Counted from the first letter of the stretch, positions 18,288 through 30,813 are shown. The stretch: DNA of 64,000 nucleotides from Gordonia sp. UBA5067 (GCF_002414845.1 NZ_DIAX01000085.1:33798-97797), one strand, 5' to 3'. Numbers and translations: made by a program. The notes: generated by a model from the letters alone, not told the origin.

Positions 18288-20341
18288 CTACCGAACTCGA
18301 TCCCGCGGTGCCCGGTTCCGGACCGGTGCCCGTCGACCTCGGGCTGCCCGGTCAGGCACCGAACGAGCCACATCCGCAGATCACCTTCGACGGTCCGCCG
18401 GATTACCCGGCCGAGGCCACCGCGACCCTGACCGCCGACGCCGCCGAAATCATTGCCCGCTACCCGCAGCCGCGGTCAGCACTGTTGCCCCTGCTCCATC
18501 TTGTGCAAGCCCACGACGGTTACGTCACCAAAGCCGGAATCGGTTTCTGTGCAGCACGATTGGGGATGACGCGGGCCCAGGTGGCGGCCGTCGCGACGTT
18601 CTATTCGATGTACCGCCTCGAACCGACCGGGGAATACCTCGTCGGCGTTTGTACCAACACCACCTGTGCGGTACTCGGCGGTGACGAGATCCTCGCAGCA
18701 CTGGGCGAACACCTGGGCATCGAGCCCGGCGAAACGACCGCCGACGGCCGGATCACGCTGGAGCACGTCGAGTGCAACGCGGCCTGCGACTTTGCCCCGG
18801 TCGTCATGGTCAACTGGGAATTCTTCGACGATCAGTCCCCGGCGAGCAGCGTCGAACTCGTCGACGATCTACGCGCCGGCGTCGAGGTCTCGCCCAGCCG
18901 GGGGATGCCGACGCTGTGCACATTTCGGCAGGTGTCCCGCCTGCTCGCCGGTACCGACACCCCCGAGCCTCCGCCGGCCGACGAGGTCACGCCCTTCACC
19001 CTCGCCGAGCGGATCGCCGAATCCCCCAACGTCCCCGTCCTGAGCCGAAACTGGGAGCGTCCCGAATCGTGGTCGCTGGCGAGCTATCGCGCCGACAACG
19101 GGTACCACGGCCTGCGTGCGGCGCTGGACCTGCCGCCGGACGAGGTCATCGAGATCGTGAAGAACTCCGGTCTCCGCGGGCGCGGTGGCGCAGGTTTCCC
19201 GGTCGGGATGAAATGGTCGTTCATTCCACAGGGTGACGGCCCGGGTAAGCCGCACTATCTCGTGGTGAACGCCGACGAGTCCGAACCGGGCACCTGCAAG
19301 GACATGCCCCTCATGCTCGCTTCGCCGCACACGCTGATCGAGGGAATGATCATCGCCAGCTATGCGATCCGCGCGAACCTCGCCTTCATCTACGTGCGCG
19401 GCGAAGTCGCGTCAGTGATCGCCCGCCTGCGCGACGCCGTCGCCCAGGCCTACGAAGCAGGCCTGCTCGGGCGCAACATCCTCGGCTCCAGTTTTGATCT
19501 CGACCTCGTGGTGCATGCCGGCGCGGGCGCCTACATCTGCGGCGAGGAGACCGCGCTCCTCGACTCGCTCGAGGGCCGTCGCGGTCAGCCGCGTCTGCGG
19601 CCGCCGTTCCCGGCGGTCGCCGGGCTGTATGCCAGCCCCACCGTGGTCAACAATGTCGAGTCCATCGCGAGTGTGCCGGCGATCCTGCGCAACAGCGCCG
19701 ACTGGTTTCGGCAGATGGGCACCGAGAAGTCGCCCGGCTTCACCCTCTACTCACTGTCGGGGCACGTCGCCAATCCCGGTCAGTACGAGGCGCCGTTGGG
19801 CATCACCCTGCGCGAACTGCTCGATCTGGCCGGCGGAATGCGCGCCGGCCACCGGCTGAAGTTCTGGACGCCCGGCGGATCGTCGACGCCGCTGTTCGCC
19901 GCCGATCACCTCGATGTGCCACTCGACTACGAAGGCGTCGCCGAGGCCGGTTCGATGCTGGGCACCAAGGCTCTGCAACTCTTCGATGAAACGACCTGCG
20001 TCGTGCGCGCCGTACTGCGCTGGAGCGAGTTCTACAAGCACGAGTCCTGCGGCAAGTGCACCCCCTGCCGCGAGGGCACCTATTGGCTGGTCCAGCTGAT
20101 GGAACGCCTCGAGGCCGGCCAGGGACGGCCCGGTGATCTCGACAAACTGCTCGATGTCGCCGACAGCATCGTCGGGAAGGCGTTCTGCGCACTGGGCGAC
20201 GCCGCCGGGGCGCCAATCACCTCCTCGCTCAGCCTGTTCCGCGACGAATACCTCGAACACGCACGGTTGGGGCACTGCCCGTTCGACCCGGCGGCGTCGG
20301 TGACATATGGGCGATCCCCCGAAGGGAGGACGGGCCGGTGA
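18284..20341 (+). CDS. nuoEF: Fused NADH-quinone oxidoreductase subunits E and F
   Basis: 685-residue continuous reading frame. Residues about 1-220 are NuoE: the thioredoxin-like [2Fe-2S] domain with [16 protein letters not shown] and [14 protein letters not shown]. Residues about 245-685 are NuoF: NADH/FMN site [28 protein letters not shown], and [4Fe-4S] ligands [13 protein letters not shown] with a later CALGD. Between them is a short Pro/Glu linker ([16 protein letters not shown]). I followed codons from 18842 through 19080 and found no stop, so the usually separate subunits are one protein, or a stop has been lost by an assembly error. NuoF oxidises NADH; NuoE passes electrons. Confidence 0.88.
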   Translation: MTTELDPAVPGSGPVPVDLGLPGQAPNEPHPQITFDGPPDYPAEATATLTADAAEIIARYPQPRSALLPLLHLVQAHDGYVTKAGIGFCAARLGMTRAQVAAVATFYSMYRLEPTGEYLVGVCTNTTCAVLGGDEILAALGEHLGIEPGETTADGRITLEHVECNAACDFAPVVMVNWEFFDDQSPASSVELVDDLRAGVEVSPSRGMPTLCTFRQVSRLLAGTDTPEPPPADEVTPFTLAERIAESPNVPVLSRNWERPESWSLASYRADNGYHGLRAALDLPPDEVIEIVKNSGLRGRGGAGFPVGMKWSFIPQGDGPGKPHYLVVNADESEPGTCKDMPLMLASPHTLIEGMIIASYAIRANLAFIYVRGEVASVIARLRDAVAQAYEAGLLGRNILGSSFDLDLVVHAGAGAYICGEETALLDSLEGRRGQPRLRPPFPAVAGLYASPTVVNNVESIASVPAILRNSADWFRQMGTEKSPGFTLYSLSGHVANPGQYEAPLGITLRELLDLAGGMRAGHRLKFWTPGGSSTPLFAADHLDVPLDYEGVAEAGSMLGTKALQLFDETTCVVRAVLRWSEFYKHESCGKCTPCREGTYWLVQLMERLEAGQGRPGDLDKLLDVADSIVGKAFCALGDAAGAPITSSLSLFRDEYLEHARLGHCPFDPAASVTYGRSPEGRTGR

Positions 20342-22707
20342 CGACGGTGGAGACCGGGCTGATCACCCTCACGATCGACGGACGCCCGATCACCGTGCCC
20401 AAGGGCACCCTGGTGATCCGTGCCGCGGAGATGGCGGGCATCGAGATCCCGCGCTTTTGCGACCATCCCCTCCTCGACCCGGTCGGCGCCTGCCGGCAAT
20501 GCCTCGTCGACGTGGCGGGGCAGCGCAAACCGATGGCATCGTGCACCACTGTCGTCGCCGCCGACATGGTCGTGCGCACGCAGGCCACCTCGGCCGCCGC
20601 GGCACGCGCCCAGCACGGGGTGATGGAGCTGTTGCTCATCAACCATCCGCTGGACTGCCCGACCTGCGACAAGGGCGGCGAATGCCCCCTGCAGAACCAG
20701 GCGATGACCTCGGCCAGCCCCGATACGCGGTTCGAGGGCGCCAAGCGGCGCTTCACCAAGCCGGTACACCTGTCGGCCGAGGTGCTACTCAACCGCGAGC
20801 GCTGCGTGATGTGCGCCCGCTGCAGCCGATTCGCGAGCGAAATTGCCGGCGACCAGTTGATCGATCTCGCCGACCGGGGCGCGCTGCAACAGGTCAGCAT
20901 CTACGAGGACGATCCATTCGACTCCTACTTCTCCGGCAATACCGTGCAGATCTGTCCGGTTGGCGCACTCACCAACACCACCTACCGCTTCCGTGCCCGC
21001 CCCTTCGACCTCGCATCCACACCGAGCGTGTGCGAGCACTGCGCGAGTGGCTGCGCCCAACGGACCGATGAGCGTCGCGGAAAGGTGCTGCGGCGCCTCG
21101 CCGGCGACGACCCGCAGGTCAACGAGGAGTGGAACTGCGACAAGGGCCGATGGGCCTTTGCGTATGCGACGCTGCCGGACCGGCTGACGACGCCGCTGGT
21201 GCGCGACCCCGACGGGCAGTTGCGTCCGGCGTCGTGGCCGCACGCGCTGGCAACGGCCGCGGCGGGTCTGGCCGGCACCCGCGCCGCCGTGCTGGTGGGC
21301 GGTCGCGCGACCGTCGAGGACGCCTACGCGTACAGCAAATTCGCCCGCACAGTGTTGGGTACCAACGACATCGACTTCCGGGCCCGGGGGTGCAGCGACG
21401 AGGAGACCGCATTCCTCGCCCATCAGGTCGCGGGGGCGGGGATGGCGGTCACCTACGCTGATCTCGTCGCGGCGCCCGTAGTAGTCCTGGCCGGACTCGA
21501 GCCCGAAGAAGAGTCGCCGATGATCTTCGTGCGCCTGCGCCGGGCGATCCGGTCGGGCACGGCGGTACATTCGGTCGCACCCTGGACCTCGCGCGGGCTG
21601 GCCAAGCTGGACGGCACCCGTATCGATTGCCTGCCCGGCGGCGAGGCGGTCGTCCTCGCTGACCCGGCCACCCAGGATCTGCTCGCCACGCCGGGGGCCA
21701 TCCTGCTCCTCGGCGAGCGGCTCGCCCTGAGCCCCGGGGCGCTGACCGTCGCGGCCACCGTTGCCGAACACACGGGCGCCCGCCTCGCCTGGGTGCCGCG
21801 CCGGGCCGGTGAGCGCGGGGCCGCCGACGTCGGCGCGCTGCCGAACCTGTTGCCCGGCGGCCGGCCGGTCGCTGATGCCGAGGCCCGAGCCGAGATCGCC
21901 GCCGTGTGGGAGGTGGCGGACCTGCCCGACCACCTCGGTCGCGCGACGCCGTCGATTCTGGACGCTCTCGCCGGGCAACGACTCGACACGCTGGTTGTCG
22001 GCGGCGTCGAAATCGAAGACCTGCCCGACGTTGAGACGGCCCGCGCCGCCCTGGGCGCCGCCGCGTTCGTCATCAGTCTGGAACAGCGGCGAAGTATCGT
22101 CACCGAGCACGCCGACGTGGTGTTCCCGGTGGCCGCGGCGGCCGAGAAGCCGGGCACCTACGTCGACTGGGAGGGACGGCCGCGCCCGTTCACCCCATCG
22201 GTCGACGGCGGTGGGCGCCTGCCGGACCACCGGGTGCTCACCGCACTCGCCGCCGAGTCCGGCATCGCCCTGGGCTGCGACAGTGTCGACGCGGTCCACA
22301 CCGAACTGCAGCGCATGGGCGCCTGGGCGGGCCGACGGGCGGATCTGCCGGCCGCTCCGAGCCCGGCGCCGGTGGTCCCCGCCACCGGTCATGCGCTCCT
22401 GTCCAGCTGGCGCCTGCTGCTGGACTGCGGGCGGCTGCAGGACGGCGAGCCGAACCTTGCGGCCACGGCGCATGCCCCGGTCGCCCGACTGTCGGCGGCC
22501 ACCGCGGCGCAGGTGGGCGCCGCCGACGGCCAGTCACTGACCGTCACCGGCCGCACCGGCTCGGTGACGCTGCCGCTCACCATCACCGACATGCCCGACG
22601 GCACAGTGTGGCTGCCCATGAACTCGCCCGGCTCGCGCATCTACCCCCAGCTGGGCGCCCGCCCCGGCGACGTCGTCGCCCTCTCCGGTGAGGAGGTGCC
22701 CCAGTGA
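20338..22707 (+). CDS. nuoG: NADH-quinone oxidoreductase subunit G
   Basis: 789-residue iron-sulfur subunit. N-terminal ferredoxin-like domain with [15 protein letters not shown] and a later cysteine in MASCTT; a His-Cys3 cluster in [17 protein letters not shown]; a [4Fe-4S] site in CVMCARC and VQICPVGAL; and an extra CEHCASGC...NCDKGRW motif of the N7 type. The rest is a degenerate molybdopterin-oxidoreductase-like fold. It relays electrons from FMN toward NuoB. GTG 20338 overlaps the nuoEF stop as GTGA. Confidence 0.95.
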   Translation: MTTVETGLITLTIDGRPITVPKGTLVIRAAEMAGIEIPRFCDHPLLDPVGACRQCLVDVAGQRKPMASCTTVVAADMVVRTQATSAAAARAQHGVMELLLINHPLDCPTCDKGGECPLQNQAMTSASPDTRFEGAKRRFTKPVHLSAEVLLNRERCVMCARCSRFASEIAGDQLIDLADRGALQQVSIYEDDPFDSYFSGNTVQICPVGALTNTTYRFRARPFDLASTPSVCEHCASGCAQRTDERRGKVLRRLAGDDPQVNEEWNCDKGRWAFAYATLPDRLTTPLVRDPDGQLRPASWPHALATAAAGLAGTRAAVLVGGRATVEDAYAYSKFARTVLGTNDIDFRARGCSDEETAFLAHQVAGAGMAVTYADLVAAPVVVLAGLEPEEESPMIFVRLRRAIRSGTAVHSVAPWTSRGLAKLDGTRIDCLPGGEAVVLADPATQDLLATPGAILLLGERLALSPGALTVAATVAEHTGARLAWVPRRAGERGAADVGALPNLLPGGRPVADAEARAEIAAVWEVADLPDHLGRATPSILDALAGQRLDTLVVGGVEIEDLPDVETARAALGAAAFVISLEQRRSIVTEHADVVFPVAAAAEKPGTYVDWEGRPRPFTPSVDGGGRLPDHRVLTALAAESGIALGCDSVDAVHTELQRMGAWAGRRADLPAAPSPAPVVPATGHALLSSWRLLLDCGRLQDGEPNLAATAHAPVARLSAATAAQVGAADGQSLTVTGRTGSVTLPLTITDMPDGTVWLPMNSPGSRIYPQLGARPGDVVALSGEEVPQ

Positions 22708-23978
22708 TCGATTTCCCGACCCTGAACTCCTTCGGTCACGACCCGTGGTGGCTGGTGATCGCGAAGGCGATCGCCGTCTTCGCCTTTCTGGTTCTGACCG
22801 TGCTCGCGGCAATCCTGGCCGAGCGCAAGATCATGGCTCGCATGCAGCGGCGGTACGGCCCCAACCGGGTCGGCTGGCACGGGGCGCTGCAAAGCCTCGC
22901 CGACGGGGTGAAGCTCGCCCTCAAGGAGGGGCTGACCCCGGCCGGCGTCGACAAACCCATCTATCTGCTCGCCCCGATGATCGCGGTCATCCCCGCGTTC
23001 ACCGCCTTCGCGGTCATTCCGTTCGGCCCGTCGGTGTCAGTTCTCGGGCACCACACGCCGTTGCAGTTGACCGACCTGCCGGTCGCCGTGCTGTACATCC
23101 TCGCCATCACCTCCATCGGCGTATACGGGATTGTGCTGGCCGGCTGGTCGTCGGGAAGCACCTATCCGCTGTTGGGCGGGCTGCGCTCCACCGCCCAGGT
23201 GATCTCCTACGAGATCGCCATGGGCCTGTGCTTCGCCGCCGTCTTCCTCCTCTCGTCGACCATGTCGACGTCGGAGATCATCGGCAGCCAGCACCACCAC
23301 TGGTACATCCTGCTGCTGCTGCCGTCGTTCATCATCTACGCGATTTCGATGGTCGGCGAGACGAATCGGGCACCGTTCGACCTGCCCGAGGCGGAGGGCG
23401 AGCTGGTCGGCGGTTTCCACACCGAGTATTCCTCGCTGAAGTTCGCGATGTTCATGCTCGCCGAGTACGTCAACATGACGACGGTCGCCGCCCTGGCGAC
23501 CACGCTCTTCCTCGGCGGGTGGATGGCCCCGTGGCCGCTGAGCCTCATCCCGGGGGCGAACTCGGGTTGGCTGCCCGTGCTGTGGTTCGTCGCCAAGGTG
23601 TGGGTATTCCTATTCGTCTTCATCTGGCTGCGCACGACGCTGCCCCGCCTGCGTTACGACCAGTTCATGGGACTGGGCTGGCGGGTGCTCATCCCGGCGT
23701 CGTTGTCGTGGGTGATGATTGTCGCGCTGATCCGCGCGGCGACCCTGAACGCCGGCGATACCGCGCGGACCCTGATCCTCGTTGGTGCCGGCGTCCTCGC
23801 CGCCATCGCTCTGGTGGGCGGGATCACTCGGGCGATGCGCGCACCCCGGGACGCCGTCGCACCCGCGCGGCCCACCGGCCCGGTCCTCGACGGCGCGTAC
23901 CCCGTGCCGCCGCTCCCGCCCGGCGCGTCGGCCGGTGGACCGGCGGGCACTCCCGCCACGGAGGTGACCCATGCCTGA
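22704..23978 (+). CDS. nuoH: NADH-quinone oxidoreductase subunit H
   Basis: 424-residue membrane subunit that contacts the quinone pocket. Signatures are [31 protein letters not shown], the loop [26 protein letters not shown], and [22 protein letters not shown]. The last ~50 residues form an Ala/Pro/Gly-rich tail typical of actinobacterial NuoH. Its GTG start overlaps the nuoG stop, and its end overlaps nuoI by 8 bases. Confidence 0.95.
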   Translation: MIDFPTLNSFGHDPWWLVIAKAIAVFAFLVLTVLAAILAERKIMARMQRRYGPNRVGWHGALQSLADGVKLALKEGLTPAGVDKPIYLLAPMIAVIPAFTAFAVIPFGPSVSVLGHHTPLQLTDLPVAVLYILAITSIGVYGIVLAGWSSGSTYPLLGGLRSTAQVISYEIAMGLCFAAVFLLSSTMSTSEIIGSQHHHWYILLLLPSFIIYAISMVGETNRAPFDLPEAEGELVGGFHTEYSSLKFAMFMLAEYVNMTTVAALATTLFLGGWMAPWPLSLIPGANSGWLPVLWFVAKVWVFLFVFIWLRTTLPRLRYDQFMGLGWRVLIPASLSWVMIVALIRAATLNAGDTARTLILVGAGVLAAIALVGGITRAMRAPRDAVAPARPTGPVLDGAYPVPPLPPGASAGGPAGTPATEVTHA

Positions 23979-24531
23979 CTTCGGCAAACCGATCGCCGGC
24001 TTCGGCGTCATGTTCCGCGGTATGTTCCGCGAGCCCATCACCGAGCAGTACCCCGAGGAGCAGCCCCCGATAGCGGCCCGCTTCCACGGCCGCCACCAAC
24101 TCAACCGCTACGACGATGGCCTGGAGAAATGCATCGGCTGCGAGTTGTGCGCGTGGGCGTGCCCCGCGGACGCCATCTTCGTCGAGGGCGCCCAGAACAA
24201 CGACGAGGAGCGCTATTCCCCGGCCGAGCGGTATGGGCGCGTCTACCAGATCAACTACCTGCGTTGCATCGGCTGCGGCCTGTGTATCGAGGCGTGCCCC
24301 ACTCGGGCGCTGACGATGACCGCCGAGTTCGAGATGGCCGACGACAACCGCGCCGACCTCATCTACGAAAAGGACCGGCTCCTGGCTCCCCCGGCGCCCG
24401 GCGCCGAGCCGACACCGCAGCGCAAACCGGCGCGCGCGGTCGACTACTACTTGGGCCGGGCCGGCCGGGCCGGGGAACCCCGCCAAGCAGCCGATACCGA
24501 TACCCAGGATTCCGCGGAGAAACCCCGATGA
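23971..24531 (+). CDS. nuoI: NADH-quinone oxidoreductase subunit I
   Basis: 186-residue ferredoxin-like subunit with two [4Fe-4S] motifs, [12 protein letters not shown] and [12 protein letters not shown], carrying clusters N6a and N6b. An N-terminal amphipathic segment ([20 protein letters not shown]) attaches it to the membrane arm. The C-terminal ~35 residues are low-complexity Arg/Ala/Pro-rich. It overlaps nuoH by 8 bases and nuoJ by 4 (ATGA). Confidence 0.96.
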   Translation: MPDFGKPIAGFGVMFRGMFREPITEQYPEEQPPIAARFHGRHQLNRYDDGLEKCIGCELCAWACPADAIFVEGAQNNDEERYSPAERYGRVYQINYLRCIGCGLCIEACPTRALTMTAEFEMADDNRADLIYEKDRLLAPPAPGAEPTPQRKPARAVDYYLGRAGRAGEPRQAADTDTQDSAEKPR

Positions 24532-25319
24532 CCGGGGCGTTGAGTGCGACGGGCATCAGTCTCGCCGCTGAGCTGACCCATACCTCTACCGGCGAATCAG
24601 TCCAGTTCTGGGTGCTGGCCGTCGTGGTGATCCTCGGCGCACTCGGTGTCGTCTGCTCACCGAAAGCGGTGTACTCGGCGATGTTCCTCGCGATGACGAT
24701 GCTGATCCTGGCGGTGTTCTATATCGCGCAGGGTGCGTTGTTCCTGGGTGTCGTGCAGATCGTCGTCTACACCGGCGCAGTGATGATGCTGTTCCTGTTC
24801 GTCATCATGCTGATCGGCGTCGACTCGGCCGATTCACTGGTGGAAACAATCCGCGGGCAACGGTTGGTCGCCGTCGGGCTGGGCCTGGGGTTCGGTGTGC
24901 TGCTGATTGCGGGAATCGCCCAGGCGGCCCTGGCGACCTTCGTCGGGTTCGGTTCCGAGACCGGCGGCAACGAGGCCATCGTCGAACTCGCCCAGTTGAT
25001 CTTCGGCCGGTACCTGTGGGCCTTCGAGTTGACCGGCGCCCTGTTGATCACCGCGACCCTCGGCGCCATGGTGCTGGCCCATCGTCCGCGCATCGCCGCG
25101 CGGCCCACCCAGCGGGAGCTGTCCATCGCCCGCTTCCGCGCCGATTCTCCGGTGCCGCCGACCCCACTGCCCGCCTCCGGCGTATTCGCCCGTCACAACG
25201 CCGTGGACGTCCCCGCCCGCCTTCCCGACGGCTCGCCGTCCCATCTGTCGGTGAACCGGACCCTCGGCGGCGGCGCAGCGATCGAGGAGGATCACGCGAT
25301 CGAAAAGGAGGACCGGTGA
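24528..25319 (+). CDS. nuoJ: NADH-quinone oxidoreductase subunit J
   Basis: 263-residue membrane subunit. The conserved hydrophobic part is about residues 20-190, with [19 protein letters not shown] and [22 protein letters not shown], the latter including the pi-bulge helix involved in coupling. A long hydrophilic C-terminal extension (about 70 residues) is usual in actinobacteria. ATG 24528 is chosen; the frame is open further upstream only as a shadow of nuoI. It overlaps nuoK as GTGA. Confidence 0.94.
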   Translation: MTGALSATGISLAAELTHTSTGESVQFWVLAVVVILGALGVVCSPKAVYSAMFLAMTMLILAVFYIAQGALFLGVVQIVVYTGAVMMLFLFVIMLIGVDSADSLVETIRGQRLVAVGLGLGFGVLLIAGIAQAALATFVGFGSETGGNEAIVELAQLIFGRYLWAFELTGALLITATLGAMVLAHRPRIAARPTQRELSIARFRADSPVPPTPLPASGVFARHNAVDVPARLPDGSPSHLSVNRTLGGGAAIEEDHAIEKEDR

Positions 25320-25615
25320 ACCCGGCGAACTACCTCTACGTCGCGGCGCTGATGTTCACCATCGGCGCTGCGGGAGTTTTGTTGCGACGCAACGCTATCG
25401 TCGTCTTCATGTGCGTGGAGCTCATGCTCAACGCCGCAAATCTCTCGTTCGTCACCTTTGCCCGCATGCACGGCACGCTCGACGGTCAGACCATCGCCTT
25501 CTTCACCATGGTCGTTGCCGCGGCCGAAGTGGTCGTCGGCCTTGCGATCATCATGACCATCTACCGGACCAGGCGCTCGGCCTCGGTCGACGACGCGAAT
25601 CTGCTGGCCCGGTGA
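25316..25615 (+). CDS. nuoK: NADH-quinone oxidoreductase subunit K
   Basis: 99-residue membrane subunit with three hydrophobic helices. The conserved acidic residues on the proton path are visible in [14 protein letters not shown] and [13 protein letters not shown]. The GTG start at 25316 overlaps the nuoJ stop; nuoL begins 7 bases after the stop. The length matches the family. Confidence 0.95.
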   Translation: MNPANYLYVAALMFTIGAAGVLLRRNAIVVFMCVELMLNAANLSFVTFARMHGTLDGQTIAFFTMVVAAAEVVVGLAIIMTIYRTRRSASVDDANLLAR

Positions 25616-25622
25616 TCGGCCG

Positions 25623-27524
25623 ATGAGCAACACGTCTGTCCAACTGCTGAGCCTGATTCCCGGGCTACCCGCACTCGGCGCCGGCCTCACACTGATCGCC
25701 GGCCGTCGCGCCGATCGCTGGGGCCACGTGCTCTCGACGACTCTCGTCGCCGGTTCCTTCCTCCTCACCGCGACGCTGTGGTGGCGAATGCTGCGGCGGG
25801 ACGAGGTGGACCGGCCGATCACCGCGACCCTGTACTCGTGGATCCCCGTCGACCGATTGCAGGTCGATGCGGCGCTGCGCCTGGACCAATTGTCGATCTG
25901 CTTCGCACTGCTAATCACCGGCGTCGGGCTATTGATCCACATTTATTCGATCGGCTACATGGCGCACGACCCCGATCGGCGCCGCTTCTTCTCCTACCTC
26001 AACCTGTTCGTCGCCGCGATGCTCGTCTTGGTCCTCGCCGACAACTATGTGCTGATGTACGCCGGCTGGGAGGGCGTCGGCCTCGCGTCGTACCTGCTCA
26101 TCGGCTTCTGGCAGTACAAGCGCTCCGCGGCCACCGCGGCAAAAAAGGCGTTCGTGGTCAACCGGGTCGGCGACATCGGCTTCGTCGTGGCGCTCATGAT
26201 CATCTTCACCAACTTCGGCTCCTTCCGCGTCTCCGACGTACTGGCCGCCACCGCGACCGCCCACGAATCGACCCTCACCGCCCTCGGCCTGATGCTCCTG
26301 CTGGCCGCGTGCGCCAAGTCGGCGCAGGTTCCACTGCAATCCTGGCTGGGCGACGCAATGGAGGGCCCGACGCCGGTGTCGGCACTCATCCACGCCGCCA
26401 CGATGGTCACCGCCGGCGTCTACCTGATCGTGCGGTCGGGACCGGTCTTCGACCATGCCCCCACCGCGCAGACCATCGTCGTCATCGTCGGTGCGGTGAC
26501 ACTGGTGTTCGGCGCGATCATCGGCTGTGCCAAAGACGACATCAAGAAGGCCCTGGCCGCGTCGACGATGAGCCAGATCGGCTACATGGTGGTGGCGGCC
26601 GGACTCGGGCCGGCCGGCTATGTGCTCGCGATCGCGCATCTGTTGGCGCACGGGTTCTTCAAGGCCGGCCTGTTCCTCGGTTCCGGTGCGGTGATGCACG
26701 CGATGGACGACGAGACCGATATGCGCCGCTACGGCGGGCTCCGCACGGCCATGCCCATCACCTTCGCCACCTTCGGGCTGGCCTACCTCGCCATTATCGG
26801 GATTCCACCGCTGGCCGGCTTCTTCACCAAGGACCACATCATTGAGGCGGCGTTCGCGGCCGGCCCGGTGCGCGGCCCCGTCCTGGGCATCGCCATGGTG
26901 CTCGGGGCCGGGCTGACCGCTTTCTACATGACCAGGGTGATGGTGATGACGTTCTTCGGTGAGCCGCGCTGGCGAGCGGGCCAGTCGGGCGAGTTGCCGC
27001 ACCCCCATGAGGCGCCGCCGTCGATGACCGGCCCGATGATTGTGCTCGCCTTCGGTTCGGTCGGGGCCGGAGCGCTGTTCGTCGCCGGGGGCCGCCTGTC
27101 GCACTGGTTGTCCCCGATCACCGGCAGTGCCCACCACGAATTGCCGGTGCCGGCCTGGTTGATCAGCGTTGGCGTGCTGGCCGTCGTCGCGGTGGGCGCC
27201 GCGGTCGCCTGGCGCAGGTATCGCGAATCGGTGCCGCACACCGCACCGGCCGGCTCGCCCTTCACCCGCGCCGCACGCGCCGACCTCTACGGCGACCGGT
27301 TCAACGAAGCCGTCCTCATGGTCCCCGGTCAGCAGCTGACCGCGGCCCTGCGGGTCGTCGAGGACCGCGGGTTCGCCGGTGCCGAAACGGGGGTCGCCCG
27401 CAGCGTCAACGGCGGCTCGCAACTGTTGCGGCGCACCCAGAACGGCTACGTCCGGTCGTATGCGCTGTCGATCCTGTCCGGCGCGGTGATCATCGCCGCG
27501 GTGATTCTGGCGGTGAACCTATGA
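25623..27524 (+). CDS. nuoL: NADH-quinone oxidoreductase subunit L
   Basis: 633-residue antiporter-like proton-pumping subunit. Conserved segments are [19 protein letters not shown] (with the helix-5 Glu), [37 protein letters not shown], and [20 protein letters not shown]. The long lateral helix that braces the membrane arm corresponds to the C-terminal region after about residue 530. Its stop overlaps the nuoM ATG (ATGA). Confidence 0.96.
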   Translation: MSNTSVQLLSLIPGLPALGAGLTLIAGRRADRWGHVLSTTLVAGSFLLTATLWWRMLRRDEVDRPITATLYSWIPVDRLQVDAALRLDQLSICFALLITGVGLLIHIYSIGYMAHDPDRRRFFSYLNLFVAAMLVLVLADNYVLMYAGWEGVGLASYLLIGFWQYKRSAATAAKKAFVVNRVGDIGFVVALMIIFTNFGSFRVSDVLAATATAHESTLTALGLMLLLAACAKSAQVPLQSWLGDAMEGPTPVSALIHAATMVTAGVYLIVRSGPVFDHAPTAQTIVVIVGAVTLVFGAIIGCAKDDIKKALAASTMSQIGYMVVAAGLGPAGYVLAIAHLLAHGFFKAGLFLGSGAVMHAMDDETDMRRYGGLRTAMPITFATFGLAYLAIIGIPPLAGFFTKDHIIEAAFAAGPVRGPVLGIAMVLGAGLTAFYMTRVMVMTFFGEPRWRAGQSGELPHPHEAPPSMTGPMIVLAFGSVGAGALFVAGGRLSHWLSPITGSAHHELPVPAWLISVGVLAVVAVGAAVAWRRYRESVPHTAPAGSPFTRAARADLYGDRFNEAVLMVPGQQLTAALRVVEDRGFAGAETGVARSVNGGSQLLRRTQNGYVRSYALSILSGAVIIAAVILAVNL

Positions 27525-29167
27525 CGTCGCTCCCGTGGTTGACGGTCCTGTGGCTGGTGCCGGCGGTCGGCGCGATCGCCGTCGCGCTTCTCCCGGCCGG
27601 ACCCGGACAGGTCGGCGCGGTAGCCGAGTCGGCGGGGCAGGATCGTCGGCAGGGACGCTCGCTCCAGGCCGGGGTGGCCGTTTCACTGGTCACGCTCGGC
27701 TGGTCGATCGCGATGGCCGTCGCCTTCCCCGGCAGTCCCGGCACCCGGTTCGGCCTCACCGAGTCCCACCGGTGGATTCCGGCGATCGGTGCGCGCTACG
27801 AACTCGGTCTAGACGGTGTGGGCCTGGTGCTGGTTCTGCTCACCACGGCCCTGGTCCCCCTGTTGCTGCTCGGTGCGTGGCACGCCATCGATGCCAGCCA
27901 GGGCGACCCACGGATCTACGTCGCCCTCACGCTCGCGGTGCAGGCGATGGTGCTGCTCAGTTTCGTCGCCACCGACATCCTGCTGTTCTACCTCGTGTTC
28001 GAGGCGATGCTCATCCCCATGTACTTCCTCGTCGGCGGCTGGGGTCAGCTTGATCGCGCGCTCCGTGCCCGCGCGGCATTGAAGTTCTTGCTGTACAACC
28101 TTCTTGGCGGGTTGATCATGCTGGCCGGTGTGATCGGCCTGTTCGCCTTGACCGCACGGGCCCGACTCGGGGAGGACGGCCGCGGAAGTTTCGGGCTCAG
28201 CGAAATCACCGCGGCGATCGCCGACGGCAAGGTCGACGTCGGCGGTCCGGCCGGCCTCGCTATCTGCGGAGCTTTTCTCTTCGCATTCGCGGTCAAGGCG
28301 CCGGTGTGGCCGCTGCATGCCTGGCTCCCCGACGCCGCCGTGGCCGGCACCCCGTCGACGGGCGTGCTGATGATGGCCGTCATGGACAAAGTCGGCACGT
28401 TCGCGATGTTGCGTTTCGTCGTCGAGCTGTTCGGTGACACCGCGAAGGAGTTCGCACCGTGGATCACGGTGCTAGCCGTGGTCAGCATTGTCTACGGGTT
28501 GCTTCTCGCGATCGCGCAGACCGACCTGATGCGGCTCATCGCATACACGTCGATTTCGCATTTCGGTTTCATCGTTCTCGGCGTCTTCGCGCTCTCCCCG
28601 CAGTCACAGGCGGGCGCGGCCCTGTACATGCTCAACCACGGGATCTCGACCGCTGCCCTGTTCTTGGTGGCCGGGTTCCTGACGAGTAAGCACGGCACCA
28701 GGAGTATCGCCGACTTCGGTGGCGTGCAGAAGGTGGCCCCGGTGCTGTCGGGGGTATTCCTCATCGCCGGTCTCGCGACGCTATCGCTCCCGGGGCTGGC
28801 GCCGTTCGTCTCCGAGTTCTTGGTCATGATCGGCAGCTTCGGGCGCTACCCCGTGGTCGCGGTCGTGGCGACCATCGCGCTCGTCGGCTCCGCCGTATAC
28901 ATCCTGTGGACCTACCAGCGCATGATGGGCGGGCCGGCCGGACCCGGGGTGGACCGGATCGGCGACCTCGACCGTCGACAGCGGGTCGTCTTGTTCCCCC
29001 TGATCGCGGCCCTGGTGGTCCTCGGCTTCTGGCCGCGACCCGCCCTGGATGCGATCACCCCCGCCATCGACCACACGCTCCGATCGGTGTCGGTGGCCCC
29101 ACCGCCGGCGGCACCGGGGCACGCCGGTCCCACCCTCGTCGAACCGCCGCAGGGAGGACACCGGTGA
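27521..29167 (+). CDS. nuoM: NADH-quinone oxidoreductase subunit M
   Basis: 548-residue antiporter-like proton-pumping subunit. Conserved segments are [21 protein letters not shown] with the helix-5 Glu, [20 protein letters not shown] with the key lysine, and [21 protein letters not shown]. Hydrophobic helices run through most of the length, with a short Pro/Ala-rich tail. It overlaps nuoL and nuoN by four bases each. Confidence 0.96.
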   Translation: MTSLPWLTVLWLVPAVGAIAVALLPAGPGQVGAVAESAGQDRRQGRSLQAGVAVSLVTLGWSIAMAVAFPGSPGTRFGLTESHRWIPAIGARYELGLDGVGLVLVLLTTALVPLLLLGAWHAIDASQGDPRIYVALTLAVQAMVLLSFVATDILLFYLVFEAMLIPMYFLVGGWGQLDRALRARAALKFLLYNLLGGLIMLAGVIGLFALTARARLGEDGRGSFGLSEITAAIADGKVDVGGPAGLAICGAFLFAFAVKAPVWPLHAWLPDAAVAGTPSTGVLMMAVMDKVGTFAMLRFVVELFGDTAKEFAPWITVLAVVSIVYGLLLAIAQTDLMRLIAYTSISHFGFIVLGVFALSPQSQAGAALYMLNHGISTAALFLVAGFLTSKHGTRSIADFGGVQKVAPVLSGVFLIAGLATLSLPGLAPFVSEFLVMIGSFGRYPVVAVVATIALVGSAVYILWTYQRMMGGPAGPGVDRIGDLDRRQRVVLFPLIAALVVLGFWPRPALDAITPAIDHTLRSVSVAPPPAAPGHAGPTLVEPPQGGHR

Positions 29168-30813
29168 GCACCGACTTTTACGCCGCGACGATGGTCGCAC
29201 CCAGCATCGACTACCGGGCCTTGTCGCCCATGCTCGTCGTCTTCGGCACTGCGGTACTCGCCGTCCTCGTCGACGCATTTCTTCCCCGGCACTGGCGTTC
29301 GCGTACCCAACTGGTCCTGTCCGTGGCCGGGCTGACCGCGGCGCTCGGCTGCGTCATCGCGCTGGCCGTCGGCGGCACGAAACGGACGACGATGAGTGGT
29401 GCGGTGGTCCTCGACGGTCCGGCACTGTTCGCCCAGGGCGCGATCGTGGCCGTCGCGATCCTCACCGTGCTGGTGTGCAGCGAGCGGCGGCTCGACACCG
29501 TTTGGGCGCCGGTCGCCGTGTCGTCGGCCGTCCCGGCCGCCGGCGGCTCCGACGCCGACCTAGTCGCCGATCCGTTCACCCCGGCCGCCGCGACCGTGCC
29601 CGGATCGGAGGGCGAACTGGCCGCTGGGCGCGCCGGTTCACTCACGACCGAGGTGTTCGCGCTGACGCTGTTCGCGACCGGCGGCATGATGCTGTTCGGC
29701 GCCGCCGGCGACCTCTTGACAATGTTCATCGCCCTGGAGGTCTTCTCGCTGCCGCTTTACGTCCTGTGCGCGCTGGCTCGCCGCCGGCGGCTGCTCTCGC
29801 AGGAGGCGGCCCTGAAGTACTTTCTGCTCGGGGCGTTCGCCTCGGCCTTCTTCCTCTTCGGCGCGTCCTTCGTCTACGGCGCCACCGGTACGCTGTCGCT
29901 GTCGGCCGCCGGCACGACGATCGCCGGTTCTGCCGATGTCACCCTCGCACTCATCGGACTGGCGCTGCTGGCCGTCGGACTGCTGTTCAAGGTCGGCGCC
30001 GTGCCGTTCGGTTCGTGGGTGCCCGACGTCTATCAAGGTGCGCCGACACCGATCACCGCGTTCATGGCCTCGGCCACGAAGATTGCGGCCTTCGTCGCGC
30101 TCGCGCGCGTCTTCACCGTGATGTTCGGGTCGCTGGCCGACCAGTGGCGACCCGCGCTGTGGGTGGTGGCGATCGCCACCATGATCGTCGCGACGATCAT
30201 GGCGGTGACCCAGGACGACATCAAGCGCATGTTCGCGTACTCGTCGATGGTGCACGCGGGCTTCATCCTGGTCGGGGTGATCGCGCTCAGCGCCGCCGGA
30301 TTGTCCGCCGTGCTGTTCTACCTGGCGACCTATGCCTTCTCGGCATTCGGCGGCTTCGCGCTGCTGTCGGTGGTGCGGGACGCCGCCGGTCGTGAGGCAA
30401 CCGACTTCGCCTCGTGGGCCGGGATCGGCCGGCGCCGACCGCTCGTCGGGGCATTGTTCGCCCTCTTCCTGCTTGCCTTCGCCGGCATCCCGTTGACAAC
30501 GGGATTCGTTGCCAAGTTCGTGGTATTCGCCGCGGCCGGCGCATCCGGGGCATGGGCGCTGGTCATCGTCGGCGTGCTCGCGAGTGCCGTCGCCGCCTAC
30601 TTTTATCTGCGCGTGATCGTCGCGATGTTCTTCACCGACGCCGCGCCGGGGGACACGGCCGCGGGTCAACCCGGGCAGTCCGTCGACGTGCGCCAACCAA
30701 GCCTGGCGACGACGCTGCCGATCGCCGTGTGTGCTGTGATCACGCTGGGTTTCGGCATTGCACCGCAGTGGTTGTTGAACCTGACCGATGCCGCGGTGCC
30801 GTTCCTCCGCTAG
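29164..30813 (+). CDS. nuoN: NADH-quinone oxidoreductase subunit N
   Basis: 549-residue third antiporter-like subunit. Signatures are MFIALEVFSLPLYVLCALAR, LLFKVGAVPFGSWVPDVYQGAPTPITAFMA, and VTQDDIKRMFAYSSMVHAGFI. A hydrophilic insert of about 50 residues near residues 115-160 (GSDADLVADPFTPA region) is typical of actinobacterial NuoN. The GTG at 29164 overlaps the nuoM stop (GTGA). This is the last gene of the complex I operon; I see no strong terminator hairpin in the 100 bases before the next gene. Confidence 0.95.
   Translation: MSTDFYAATMVAPSIDYRALSPMLVVFGTAVLAVLVDAFLPRHWRSRTQLVLSVAGLTAALGCVIALAVGGTKRTTMSGAVVLDGPALFAQGAIVAVAILTVLVCSERRLDTVWAPVAVSSAVPAAGGSDADLVADPFTPAAATVPGSEGELAAGRAGSLTTEVFALTLFATGGMMLFGAAGDLLTMFIALEVFSLPLYVLCALARRRRLLSQEAALKYFLLGAFASAFFLFGASFVYGATGTLSLSAAGTTIAGSADVTLALIGLALLAVGLLFKVGAVPFGSWVPDVYQGAPTPITAFMASATKIAAFVALARVFTVMFGSLADQWRPALWVVAIATMIVATIMAVTQDDIKRMFAYSSMVHAGFILVGVIALSAAGLSAVLFYLATYAFSAFGGFALLSVVRDAAGREATDFASWAGIGRRRPLVGALFALFLLAFAGIPLTTGFVAKFVVFAAAGASGAWALVIVGVLASAVAAYFYLRVIVAMFFTDAAPGDTAAGQPGQSVDVRQPSLATTLPIAVCAVITLGFGIAPQWLLNLTDAAVPFLR

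Noticed and set aside
20785-22473. 562-residue minus-strand open frame within nuoG
   Set aside because: nuoG is secured by its cysteine clusters. The antisense frame has no recognisable domain and starts mid-gene, so it is a shadow of codon bias.
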